From Tautonia rosea (GTDB taxonomy: Bacteria > Planctomycetota > Planctomycetia > Isosphaerales > Isosphaeraceae): a DNA stretch of 64,000 nucleotides. Below are positions 1-7,611 of the stretch, piece by piece (position 1 is the stretch's first letter; every line of letters begins with the position of its first letter). The notes below the pieces were generated by a model. That model did not search any database. It was given only the letters and a program-made list of their open reading frames with translations, and was not told the DNA's origin. The translations under genes and the position numbers were made by a program. The stretch is taken from the NCBI RefSeq assembly GCF_012958305.1, contig NZ_JABBYO010000022.1, positions 1 to 64,000 of the forward strand. The letters run 5' to 3'.

Positions 1-2
1 GC

Positions 3-239
3 GGAGACGCCAACCTCTACGTCGGCAAGGGCCCGACGAGGGGAAATAGGGGTCCGATATGTGTGTCCCCCTTTTTCGATGTGTCCCGTACGTTTCCGCT
101 TGTTTTTCTAGGAGAACTTGAGACGTTTTGTCAAAAATCCATCGTTCACAGACGTGCTCTTGCGCTGCCACTTGCGGGATGCCCCGGTTTTCCTGCTGGT
201 AACAAGGGCCCCTATCGAGGAGGAATGAATGATGGGTAA
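3..239 (+). pseudogene. Possible remnant of a PPC-domain protein (window edge)
   Basis: A frame open from the window edge to a TAA at 237-239 begins with GDANLYVGKGPT. This resembles the start of a bacterial pre-peptidase C-terminal (PPC) domain, which usually has GDADLYV. The rest of the frame does not look like that domain, so the similarity stops after about a dozen residues. It may be a decayed or frameshifted gene end, or chance. The remaining bases up to 306 are leader sequence with no clear promoter. Confidence 0.2.
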
Positions 240-306
240 AGTGTTGAATGGTCTGGGACGGATTGGGTAGCGGATGGCCCCTGAGGCTAGCGAGAGAGGC
301 AGATCG

Positions 307-1656
307 ATGAACCAGCGTTTTCCGATCGGAATCCGTTCAAGGACTCGGTGGCTCGCGCCCCTTGCGGTGGGATCGCTCGTGCTCACGCTCGGCAGTCGGG
401 TCGATGCTCAAGAGGCAAGCGGCAATGGCGCGCCTCGTGCAGAGATGGCTCCGGAGGCCAGGGCCTTCTGGGATTCCGAACTGGCGGGGAGGCTGGGCAA
501 CTGGCTCATAAAGCGGATGGAGGAGACACCGGCCGAGGATCACCCCGAATGGTTGTTGATGCTGACCGACATCCTCCGCGGAAGTCAGCTCAATGCCACC
601 GACGGGTGGTTCCGACGCCCCACGGGAGGCTCTCGCTATTCCTGGGAGGACGTCCGCAATCGTCTTGATCGCGACGGGGATGGATTCGTTGCTCGGCAGG
701 AGTGGCCCGGGACGGCCGAGGACTTCGTTTCGGTGGACCGGACCGGAGACGGGCTGATTACCCGGGATGATTTCGATTGGTCGGAGCACGCGCTGGCCGG
801 CGGGCCGGGCACGGCCCTGTTCTACCTGGCCGATACCGACGGCAACGGCAAGGTTGGGCGGGCAGAGTTCCTCGCGCTGTTCGAGCGGCTCGATCGAGGG
901 GACCTCGGCTTCCTGTCGCGAGACGAATTGAAGGGTGTTTTCGATCAGGGCACGTTTAGCCGGTTGATGATGGAGCCGGGCATCAAGGGGGAAGGACCTC
1001 CGCCCTCGCCGGAGGGGCCGAGCAAGTCAACCCTGGTGCGCGGCCTGTTCACCCAGGAGATCGGGTCGCTCTGGCCCGGCCCCGCCGTCGGGGATCGCGC
1101 ACCCGACTTCACACTGGGTTCGGTTGACGGGGACCGCGACGTGACACTCTCGTCGTACCGGGAACGCCTGGACCGGCCGATCGTGCTGATCTTCGGTAAC
1201 TTTACGTGCGGCCCGTTCCGGAGCCAGGCCGGGAACATCGAGAAGATCTTCCGCCGCTACCGGGATCGGGCCGGCTTCCTGCTCGTTTATGTCCGGGAGG
1301 CGCACCCGACAGATGGTTGGCATATGTTCGACAATTTCCGGCAGGGATACACCCTTCCCCAGCCGACCGACGACGCCGGCCGGGTGGAGGTGGCCCGCCT
1401 CTGCCGACGGACGCTCGACCTGGCAGTACCGATGGTCGTCGACTCGATCGAGGACCCGGTAGGGACCCTTTACAGCGGCATGCCCGCTCGGCTCTACCTG
1501 ATCGACCGCACGGGCGAGGTTGTCTTCAAGAGCGGCCGGGGCCCGTTCGGATTCAAGCCGGCGGAGCTGGAGCAGGCCCTGGCCTTGCTGTTGATGGACG
1601 AGGCCCAGTCGTCTCCCCAGGTCGACGACGAGGCCACCGACGAGGAGACGCGCTAA
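307..1656 (+). CDS. Secreted EF-hand protein fused to a deiodinase-like thioredoxin-fold domain
   Basis: Predicted 449-residue exported protein with an N-terminal hydrophobic signal (about residues 12-34). EF-hand-type loops are visible at about 121 (DRDGDGFVARQE), 144 (DRTGDGLITRDD), 176 (DTDGNGKVGRAE) and, weaker, 196. The C-terminal half is a peroxiredoxin/iodothyronine-deiodinase-like domain. FGNFTCGPF at about 296-304 is followed by a helix and the deiodinase-type signature VYVREAHPTDGW. The active-site position is Cys301 (TGC), where animal deiodinases carry selenocysteine. Calcium binding and a redox role are inferred from the families; no substrate can be named. The ATG at 307 is preferred over the in-frame ATG at 274 because it puts the signal peptide at the N terminus. 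The gene converges on the molybdenum enzyme pair. Confidence 0.8.
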   Translation: MNQRFPIGIRSRTRWLAPLAVGSLVLTLGSRVDAQEASGNGAPRAEMAPEARAFWDSELAGRLGNWLIKRMEETPAEDHPEWLLMLTDILRGSQLNATDGWFRRPTGGSRYSWEDVRNRLDRDGDGFVARQEWPGTAEDFVSVDRTGDGLITRDDFDWSEHALAGGPGTALFYLADTDGNGKVGRAEFLALFERLDRGDLGFLSRDELKGVFDQGTFSRLMMEPGIKGEGPPPSPEGPSKSTLVRGLFTQEIGSLWPGPAVGDRAPDFTLGSVDGDRDVTLSSYRERLDRPIVLIFGNFTCGPFRSQAGNIEKIFRRYRDRAGFLLVYVREAHPTDGWHMFDNFRQGYTLPQPTDDAGRVEVARLCRRTLDLAVPMVVDSIEDPVGTLYSGMPARLYLIDRTGEVVFKSGRGPFGFKPAELEQALALLLMDEAQSSPQVDDEATDEETR

Positions 1657-1814
1657 GGCAAACGGCCCATCACGCCGTCCGATCGCTCGGACGCGTGGCC
1701 GGGAGACAAGGTCTTCCGGGGAAACCGGGCTGGAATCACGATGCGACGGGTGTGCCCCTGGCTCGTGCCGCTGCGCCGCCCGGACAACGCGAACGTTCTC
1801 CAGACCACCCACGG

Positions 1815-1836
1815 AAACCGCTTGAGAACGGTTTTC
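1815..1836 (+). terminator. Possible weak hairpin terminator between convergent genes
   Basis: AAACCG (1815-1820) pairs with CGGTTT (1829-1834) around an 8-base loop and is followed by TTC. It lies between the convergent genes ending at 1656 and 1902. The stem is short and there is no long T-run. Confidence 0.3.
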
Positions 1837-1901
1837 GCCTGGTCGTCGCATGCCGAAGGGCAGGACTTCGCCCCACCAAACATCAACCTCTGATTCTTCG
1901 C

Positions 1902-4085
1902 CTACACTTCCGGCAATCGGCCTCCGGGGGCAAGCGGGAGTGCTCGAATCCGCCGGCCGGTCGCGGCGAAGATCGCGTTGCCGAAGGCCGGGGCGATGGC
2001 CACGATCGGCGTCTCGCCACCACCGGCGGAGGGAAGGTCGGACCGATCGACGAGGACGACCTCGACGCGATCGAAGACGTCGCTGAGGCGGGGGACTCGG
2101 TAGCGGGAGAAGCGGTCGTTGAGAATTCGGCCGTTTTCAAACGTAATCGCCTCGAACAGGGCGCCGCCAATCCCCTGGACCACCGACCCGCTGACCTGGT
2201 TGGTCAGGTGCAGCGGGTTGACAATCGCGCCGCACTCAAACGCGGTCACGGTTCGGACGATCTCGACCCGGCCCGAATCGTCGACGGCCACCTCGGCGCA
2301 CGAGGCGACATGCCCTCCTTTCTCCATCCCGCAGGCCAGGCCGATGCCGTGGCCAGGCTCGACGTTCGCCCCTTCCCAGCCGAAGCGCTCGGCGGCGGCG
2401 TCGAGCACGGCCCGGACCCGATCCTGATTCAGGTTCTTCCGGCGGAAGTCCAGTGGGTCCATGCCGAGGGCGTGGGCCAGCTCGTCGATGATCGACTCGC
2501 GGGCGAAGTGGTTCGCCGTCGCCGCGAGCGCCCGATACGACCCTTGCCGCAGTGGTGAATCGGCCCGAATGAAGGCGATGTCACGCTCGGCAATCGCATA
2601 AGGCGGCTCGATCCCCGAGCCTCCCGAGTTGTAATTCGTGAATTCCCAGGCGGAGAGGGTGCCGTCCTTTGCAGCCCCGGCTCGCGCCTCGATCAATCCG
2701 GCCGGGCGGAAGTAGGCCCAGGTGAATTCCTCGGATCGGGTCCAGACGAGCTTGACCGGCCTGCCAACCGCTCGGGCCAGGCGAGCGGCCTCGACCGCGG
2801 CGTCTCCGGTGTGCTTGCCGCCGTAGCCGCTGCCGGTGTCGGGCACGATCACGCGGACCTGATCTTCGGCCAGGCCGAAGGCGGCCATCAGTTCCTCACG
2901 TACCCCGAACGGCCGCTGCGTGCCGGTCCAGACGGTCAGGCGGTCGCCGTCCCACTCGGCCACCGCGGCTCGGGGCTCCAGCGGGGCGTGGGCGATGGGA
3001 GCGATCGTGTAGCTTGCTTCGATCACCGCGTCGGCCTTGCTGAGCGCCTGGGCGAGCGGGCCGGAATCGTCCCTCCCGCGCCTGTCTTCGGCCGTACGCT
3101 TGAAATGATCGTAAAGCGTTTGATGGGTCGGGAGATCCCCCTCCGGCATCGTCCACTCGGCCCTGATGGCCTCCAGGGCTCGCTCGGCCATCGGTTCGTC
3201 GGGAGCGACGACGCCAATGAAATCCCCATCACGGACGACCATCACGCCGTCGACCGCTTCGGCATTCGAGGCGTCGACGCCCGGCTTCAACGCGGCGCCA
3301 AAGGCCGGCGGTCGGAGGACTTTACCGCGGAGCATTCCCGGCCGGTCGATGTCCGACGCATACTGATGCCGTCCGGTGACGAAGTCTCGGCCGTTGGCTT
3401 TCGGGGCGTCTTGCCCGGCGACCTCCCAGCGATCGCGGGGCCTCGGCGTGTCGTCCTCTTCGATCGCCTCGACGAGCCGCCGCCCGTGCGTCAACTCACC
3501 AAAACCGATCGACCGGCCCGACGGCGGATGCGTCAGCGCCCCCTCGGCCAGTTCGATCTCCGAGCGATCCACCCCCCACTGTTCGGCGGCCAGGCCGACG
3601 AGAATCGACCGCGCCGCCGAGGCGGCCCGGCGTAGTTGCGGGGCCATTGTCGGCGTCGTCCGGCTGCCGAAGGTCCCGCGATCATACGGCACGCGGTCGG
3701 TGTCTCCCATGACCATCGCCACCGCATCGACCGGCACGCGCAGCTCATCGGCAACGGCCTGCGACAGCGACGTCCGAGCGTTCTGGCCCACCTCGACCTT
3801 GCCCGTGAAGGCGGTGATGCCGCCATCCTCGCCGATCTGGAGCCAGGCGCCGATCTCTCTCGGCTCGGCTCCCGATCCGCCGCCGCTCTGCCCTCGACCT
3901 CGGCGTGCCTCTTGCGCCTCGGCCCGGCCCAGCAAGCAGAGCACCACCAGACCGCCGCCGAGCGACCGGAGAAAATCGCGCCGATCCAGCTCAATCGACG
4001 CCAGCCCCGACAGCAGCTCGTAACGTTCCGGCTCCAGTTCGAATTCCAACTCGCCAAACGTCGGATGATCGGTGTTCCTGTTCAT
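1902..4085 (-). CDS. Molybdopterin-binding subunit of a xanthine dehydrogenase-family hydroxylase (IorB-like)
   Basis: Large catalytic subunit (727 aa) of a molybdenum hydroxylase, closest in layout to isoquinoline 1-oxidoreductase beta subunits and related aldehyde oxidases. A Tat-type motif (RRDFLRSLGGG) at about residue 36 precedes a hydrophobic stretch, so export or membrane association is likely. The central part carries molybdopterin-domain segments such as GSGYGGKHTGD. Near the C terminus GGGETPIVAIAPAFGNAI contains the conserved Glu expected to act at the Mo centre. Its ATG overlaps the stop of the upstream 2Fe-2S subunit by 4 bp, indicating translational coupling. No FAD subunit is adjacent, as is typical of IorAB-type enzymes. 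The substrate cannot be deduced. Confidence 0.9.
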   Translation of the reverse strand: MNRNTDHPTFGELEFELEPERYELLSGLASIELDRRDFLRSLGGGLVVLCLLGRAEAQEARRGRGQSGGGSGAEPREIGAWLQIGEDGGITAFTGKVEVGQNARTSLSQAVADELRVPVDAVAMVMGDTDRVPYDRGTFGSRTTPTMAPQLRRAASAARSILVGLAAEQWGVDRSEIELAEGALTHPPSGRSIGFGELTHGRRLVEAIEEDDTPRPRDRWEVAGQDAPKANGRDFVTGRHQYASDIDRPGMLRGKVLRPPAFGAALKPGVDASNAEAVDGVMVVRDGDFIGVVAPDEPMAERALEAIRAEWTMPEGDLPTHQTLYDHFKRTAEDRRGRDDSGPLAQALSKADAVIEASYTIAPIAHAPLEPRAAVAEWDGDRLTVWTGTQRPFGVREELMAAFGLAEDQVRVIVPDTGSGYGGKHTGDAAVEAARLARAVGRPVKLVWTRSEEFTWAYFRPAGLIEARAGAAKDGTLSAWEFTNYNSGGSGIEPPYAIAERDIAFIRADSPLRQGSYRALAATANHFARESIIDELAHALGMDPLDFRRKNLNQDRVRAVLDAAAERFGWEGANVEPGHGIGLACGMEKGGHVASCAEVAVDDSGRVEIVRTVTAFECGAIVNPLHLTNQVSGSVVQGIGGALFEAITFENGRILNDRFSRYRVPRLSDVFDRVEVVLVDRSDLPSAGGGETPIVAIAPAFGNAIFAATGRRIRALPLAPGGRLPEV

Positions 4086-4564
4086 TGGTCACCTCCGTTC
4101 ATCCGATCGGCGGCTTGACGGATTGCGGCGACGATTTGCGGATACGTCCCGCACCGGCAAAGGTTGCGGTCAAGCGCCTTGGCAATCGCCTCCGGGGTCG
4201 GGTTCGGGTCGTCCTGCAGCAAGACCGTTGCGGCCATGATCATCCCCGACGTGCAGTAGCCACATTGTAGGGCATCGCAATCGAGGAACGCCTGCTGGAC
4301 CGGATGCAGCGTGCCGTCGTCGGCTTCGAGTCCCTCGATGGTCGTGATCTCCCGATCGGCCACCGCCCGCAGCCGAACCACGCACGACCGTGCCGCCATG
4401 CCGTCAATGATCACCGAGCACGCGCCGCATTGCCCTTCGCCGCAACCGTACTTGCTGCCGGTCAGGCCCAGCTCGTCCCGCAGCACGCCGAGCAACGGGC
4501 GATCCGGCTCGGCCGCGACGCTGCGCAGCTGGCCATTGATGCGAAGTTCCAAGGTGGGGGGCAT
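4082..4564 (-). CDS. (2Fe-2S)-binding subunit of the molybdenum hydroxylase
   Basis: Small electron-transfer subunit (160 aa). The N-terminal plant-ferredoxin-like cluster motif is CGEGQCGACSV plus a later Cys (ARSC). The C-terminal helical cluster motif is CGYCTSGM followed by CRCGTY. This two-cluster arrangement defines the CoxS/IorA/XdhC-type subunit. The start at 4564 gives the standard N terminus (MPPTLELRINGQ); the longer open frame upstream runs through a hairpin region and is not family-like. It is the first gene of a two-gene minus-strand operon and overlaps the large subunit by 4 bp. No signal peptide is visible, so if the complex is exported it probably travels with the Tat-tagged partner (inference). 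Confidence 0.92.
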   Translation of the reverse strand: MPPTLELRINGQLRSVAAEPDRPLLGVLRDELGLTGSKYGCGEGQCGACSVIIDGMAARSCVVRLRAVADREITTIEGLEADDGTLHPVQQAFLDCDALQCGYCTSGMIMAATVLLQDDPNPTPEAIAKALDRNLCRCGTYPQIVAAIRQAADRMNGGDQ

Positions 4565-4713
4565 CGGGGCCTCCTCAACGGTTTGCGGCTGGCAATCCGA
4601 TGGAACCGACCGGGCAAGCGACTGCTCAGAACCGGCCGAGGGGACGACTTTCCGATCGTAACGCCCCGAAGACATTCCGGTCGAGCAACCTTCTGATCCG
4701 TTGCCCGTTTTCG

Positions 4714-4796
4714 TCGGGTGCCGTCGAGTCCTCGAAGACGCACCGCCGAGCTTGGCAGGCGGATGGGTGCGTCTTCGAGGACTCGACGCCACCCGA
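4714..4796. repeat. Long inverted repeat (31-bp arms, 21-nt loop) in a divergent spacer
   Basis: Arms 4714-4744 and 4766-4796 are complementary over 31 bases with a single mismatch (4721/4789). The inner 22 bp are perfect. It lies between the divergently transcribed 2Fe-2S subunit (minus) and an oxidoreductase (plus), where a terminator is not expected. It may be a palindromic mobile element or a structured leader. The rest of the 4565-4974 gap shows no gene. Confidence 0.8.
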
Positions 4797-4974
4797 CCGG
4801 AGCAACTTCGCAATCCTTCCTGCTCGATTCGGACCGGCCGTTGCCCCAGCAGGTGAACGGATGGTAAACTGAAAGGACAGTTGCATCAGGGCGAGCTTCA
4901 GCCTGCCCTGGGGGACCGTGCGGGACGGTCGCCCGGCATCGCTCACCACGAAGTCGAAGAGGAGGATCTCAGAG

Positions 4975-6129
4975 ATGCCCCCGATCCGACTGAATCGCCG
5001 TCACTTCCTCGGTTGCTCGGCCGCCGCCGGCTGGGCGATCTCGCAAGGGAAGGACGTCGAGGGAGCGATGCCCTTGCCCCCCGTCCGTCTTGGCCTGATC
5101 GGCCTGGGCAATCGGGGTACGAACCTCCTCCGCTCGGCCCTCGACCTGCCCGAAGCTGAAATCATCGCCCTGGCCGACGTCGAGGAACGCCACCGTCGCC
5201 GCGCCCAGGGGATCGCCGAAAAAGCCCGCAACCGTCGGCCCGACGCCTACGCCGATCCGCTCGAACTCCTCGCCCGAGACGACCTCGACGCCGTCCTCAT
5301 CGCCGTGCCCAACGACCAGCACGCGCGTTTGAACGTCGCCGCCCTCGACGCCGGCAAGCACCTGTACGCGGAGAAGCCGCTGGGCCTTGATCTGACGGAG
5401 TGCGACGCCCTCATCGCCGCGTCGGCCTCCCGGCCCGACCAGGTCGTCCACGTCGGCTTCCAGCGCCGCTCGAACCCGAGATTCCGCGAAGGGGTGGACC
5501 TGATCCGCTCCGGCGACCTCGGCACCCCTCTTGAAGCCCGAAGCTCCTGGACCAGCAGCAACGGCCCGGTCGACGGCCACGACAACTGGCTCTCGCACCG
5601 TGAGCGCTCCGGCGACTGGATGATCGAGCAGGGGGTGCACATCTGGGACTGGCTCCACTGGGTCGCCGACGGCCCCCCGGCCCGCGCCTGCGGCTTCGGC
5701 CGCCGCGACGTCTTCGCCGATCTCCAGCCCGATCGCGACGTGACCGACCACTATTCCGTCACCCTCGAATGGCCGAACGGCTTCCACGCCTCGTTCGTCC
5801 ATAGCTGGGTCGATCCGGCCGACGACGCCTTCACCGGCATCGCGCAGCGCATCGTCGGCACCGCCGGCGGCTTCGACTTCGGCACCGGCACCGCCACCTT
5901 CCGCGATCGCTCCCTCCCCCGTCGCTCGATCCACCCCGGCAACCTCCCCGACACCCGCTTCGCCCTCTCCGCCTTCCTCGTCGCCATCCGCTCCCCCGAG
6001 CCGATCGCGCCCCCCGTCACCTTGCACGATGCCCGCCTCGCCACCCTGACCGGCCTTCTGGTTCGGCGGGCGGTCGACGAGCGCCGGGTCGTCTCGCTTG
6101 ATGAAATCGAGGCCCCATCGACCGCCTGA
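4975..6129 (+). CDS. Gfo/Idh/MocA-family oxidoreductase, Tat-exported
   Basis: Predicted NAD(P)-dependent sugar-type oxidoreductase (384 aa). An N-terminal Tat signal (NRRHFLGCSAAAGWAIS) precedes the Rossmann domain. The nucleotide-binding loop is GLIGLGNRGTN, and the EKPL signature (AEKPLGLD) provides the conserved lysine. The C-terminal domain has the usual alpha/beta sheet with the WDWLHW helix. The ATG at 4975 follows a GGAGG ribosome-binding site (gaggaggatctcagag). Family members oxidise or isomerise sugars and inositols; the substrate here is unknown. Planctomycetes carry many such Tat-tagged paralogues, and two more are in this window (7612-9123 and 29431-30807). Confidence 0.88.
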   Translation: MPPIRLNRRHFLGCSAAAGWAISQGKDVEGAMPLPPVRLGLIGLGNRGTNLLRSALDLPEAEIIALADVEERHRRRAQGIAEKARNRRPDAYADPLELLARDDLDAVLIAVPNDQHARLNVAALDAGKHLYAEKPLGLDLTECDALIAASASRPDQVVHVGFQRRSNPRFREGVDLIRSGDLGTPLEARSSWTSSNGPVDGHDNWLSHRERSGDWMIEQGVHIWDWLHWVADGPPARACGFGRRDVFADLQPDRDVTDHYSVTLEWPNGFHASFVHSWVDPADDAFTGIAQRIVGTAGGFDFGTGTATFRDRSLPRRSIHPGNLPDTRFALSAFLVAIRSPEPIAPPVTLHDARLATLTGLLVRRAVDERRVVSLDEIEAPSTA

Positions 6130-6145
6130 CCTCGGGGCCTCGCCG

Positions 6146-6667
6146 ATGGCACACAACGATCATCCGTCGTGGCCCTGGTATCTCTGGCCGTTGGCGTCAA
6201 TCGTCCTCCTCCTCTTGCCCCTGGCGGTCCTGCTTTCCATTCCCCTCGCTTATGTGCTGATGGGCCTCAATGCGATGATTGAGCGGCGCTTTCGCCGCAA
6301 GATGAACGCGCAAGGCCGCCTCCTCTCCTGGGACGACCTGACCCCGGCCCTGAACGACGGCTCCGGCACCCTGATTATCGAGCAGGCGAACAAATTGCCG
6401 GTGCGTGTCTGGTGGACTCCCGACGACGTCCTGGCGATCGCCCAGTGCCCGCCCCCGGATGACGAGCAACTTCAATGCGATGCCGTCTCGCCCCCGAACA
6501 CTCCCCACCCGTTCGTCTCATGGTGTCATCAGCAATACACGCATGAAGAAACAGGCACGGCCCTGCTGACGCTTCCGACCCTCGAATTGCCCCCCGGCCT
6601 GTTCTTCTCCCCGTTCTTCCGCGAGCATTTCCCCCGCCTTTCGGTCATCGACACCGTCTTTTGCTGA
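6146..6667 (+). CDS. Hypothetical single-pass membrane protein
   Basis: A 173-residue protein that I do not recognise. One hydrophobic segment lies at about residues 10-38 (LWPLASIVLLLLPLAVLL), followed by a basic MIERRFRRK stretch, which suggests the remainder faces the cytoplasm. It starts 16 bp after the oxidoreductase stop and ends 13 bp before another small membrane protein, so the three genes may be co-transcribed. A degenerate copy of its 3' end lies at about 7313-7400. The start at 6146 is chosen because it places the membrane segment near the N terminus. Confidence 0.6.
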   Translation: MAHNDHPSWPWYLWPLASIVLLLLPLAVLLSIPLAYVLMGLNAMIERRFRRKMNAQGRLLSWDDLTPALNDGSGTLIIEQANKLPVRVWWTPDDVLAIAQCPPPDDEQLQCDAVSPPNTPHPFVSWCHQQYTHEETGTALLTLPTLELPPGLFFSPFFREHFPRLSVIDTVFC

Positions 6668-6680
6668 AGGCTGGCCCCCG

Positions 6681-7223
6681 ATGAGCCGACCCCGACGCGA
6701 TTCCCAGACGAACCGGTTCTCGCTCCGGGCAATCCTCGCCCTGCTGGCCGTGCTCGCGATCGCCCTGGCGATGGCCCGGCCGATGCTCCGGGAGGGATTC
6801 CGGGGCCTCGAACGCCGGGCCTGGATCGCCCTGAACCGGCGCGACATGGACCGGCATCTCGATGTCAACCGGATCGTCCCCCTCGTGAACCGATTCGCCG
6901 AGGCGATCGCGTCGGATCGGCTCGACGACGCCTACGAGTTGACCGCCATGAGCTACCGGCGGGCGGTCCCATTCGATCGGTTCGCGGACGCGATCGCCCC
7001 GCTTCCCCTCGACCAGTCTCCCCGAGAGGTCGTCTTCGGCGTCACCCGCCTCGACGACGTCCGGCGCCGCCTCGTCTCCGAGTACGACCTCGCCTTCGGC
7101 CCCCGCCCCCCCGCCGACTCGGCCGGTCCCGATCCCCGGCCGATCGTCCGCCTCACCCTCGTCACCGAGGCCGGCCAGCTTTGCATCAGCCGCATCGATC
7201 CCCTCCCGCTGACTTCTCCCTGA
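6681..7223 (+). CDS. Hypothetical small membrane-anchored protein
   Basis: A 180-residue protein of unknown function. A basic N terminus (MSRPRRDSQTNRF) precedes one transmembrane helix at about residues 14-33 (LRAILALLAVLAIALAMA). The soluble part has the look of an NTF2-like/DUF4878-type fold (VNRFAEAIASDRLDDAYELT), but this is only a resemblance. It follows the previous membrane protein by 13 bp, suggesting one transcript. Confidence 0.6.
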   Translation: MSRPRRDSQTNRFSLRAILALLAVLAIALAMARPMLREGFRGLERRAWIALNRRDMDRHLDVNRIVPLVNRFAEAIASDRLDDAYELTAMSYRRAVPFDRFADAIAPLPLDQSPREVVFGVTRLDDVRRRLVSEYDLAFGPRPPADSAGPDPRPIVRLTLVTEAGQLCISRIDPLPLTSP

Positions 7224-7312
7224 CCCTCGCCCCTGCCGGCCCTTTCCCCCGCTCGATCGATTCCGCCTGCGTCGTTTGCGTCTCCGCGAGAGGTCCCCGT
7301 CCCCTCAACCAT

Positions 7313-7400
7313 TTTCCCCGTCTTTCGGCCCTCGACACCCTCTTTCTCTGAAGCCCGACCCCCGACCAGCCGATCCCAACCCGGTTGCCAACCCCTTTCT
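7313..7400 (+). repeat. Degenerate copy of the 6629-6715 segment
   Basis: The stretch reading RLSALDTLFL-stop and the bases after it closely resemble 6629-6715. That segment encodes RLSVIDTVFC-stop at the end of the first small membrane gene and runs into the start of the second. The copy has no surrounding reading frame, so it is a non-coding duplicate or a shared dispersed repeat. Apart from this and the repeat at 7411, the 7224-7611 gap holds no gene. Confidence 0.6.
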
Positions 7401-7410
7401 TCCTTCCCCC

Positions 7411-7432
7411 CATCCGTGTTTCATCCGTGGCT
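7411..7432 (-). repeat. CCACGGATGAAACACGGAT-type dispersed repeat
   Basis: The plus strand reads catccgtgtttcatccgtgg plus ct, the reverse complement of the CCACGGATGAAACACGGAT repeat found in four other gaps of this window. It lies between coding regions and downstream of the duplicated segment. Confidence 0.8.
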
Positions 7433-7611
7433 GAAATTCCCTCCCGTCTCTTGCCCCTCCCCCTCGCCCCTCCCTCTGCCGATCGGGTAACATGATCCGT
7501 TGGAAGTCTCGTTCGTTCGACGGGCTCCCTGGGCCGCGCCGCGGCCGATCGTGCCGAAGTCGAGCGACCGATCCACCTGAACCAATCCGCCACGTCCGGA
7601 GTGATTCTTCG

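Noticed and set aside
1198-1225. Possible selenocysteine at the deiodinase-like active site
   Set aside because: The codon is TGC (Cys), not TGA, and no SECIS-like element is needed.
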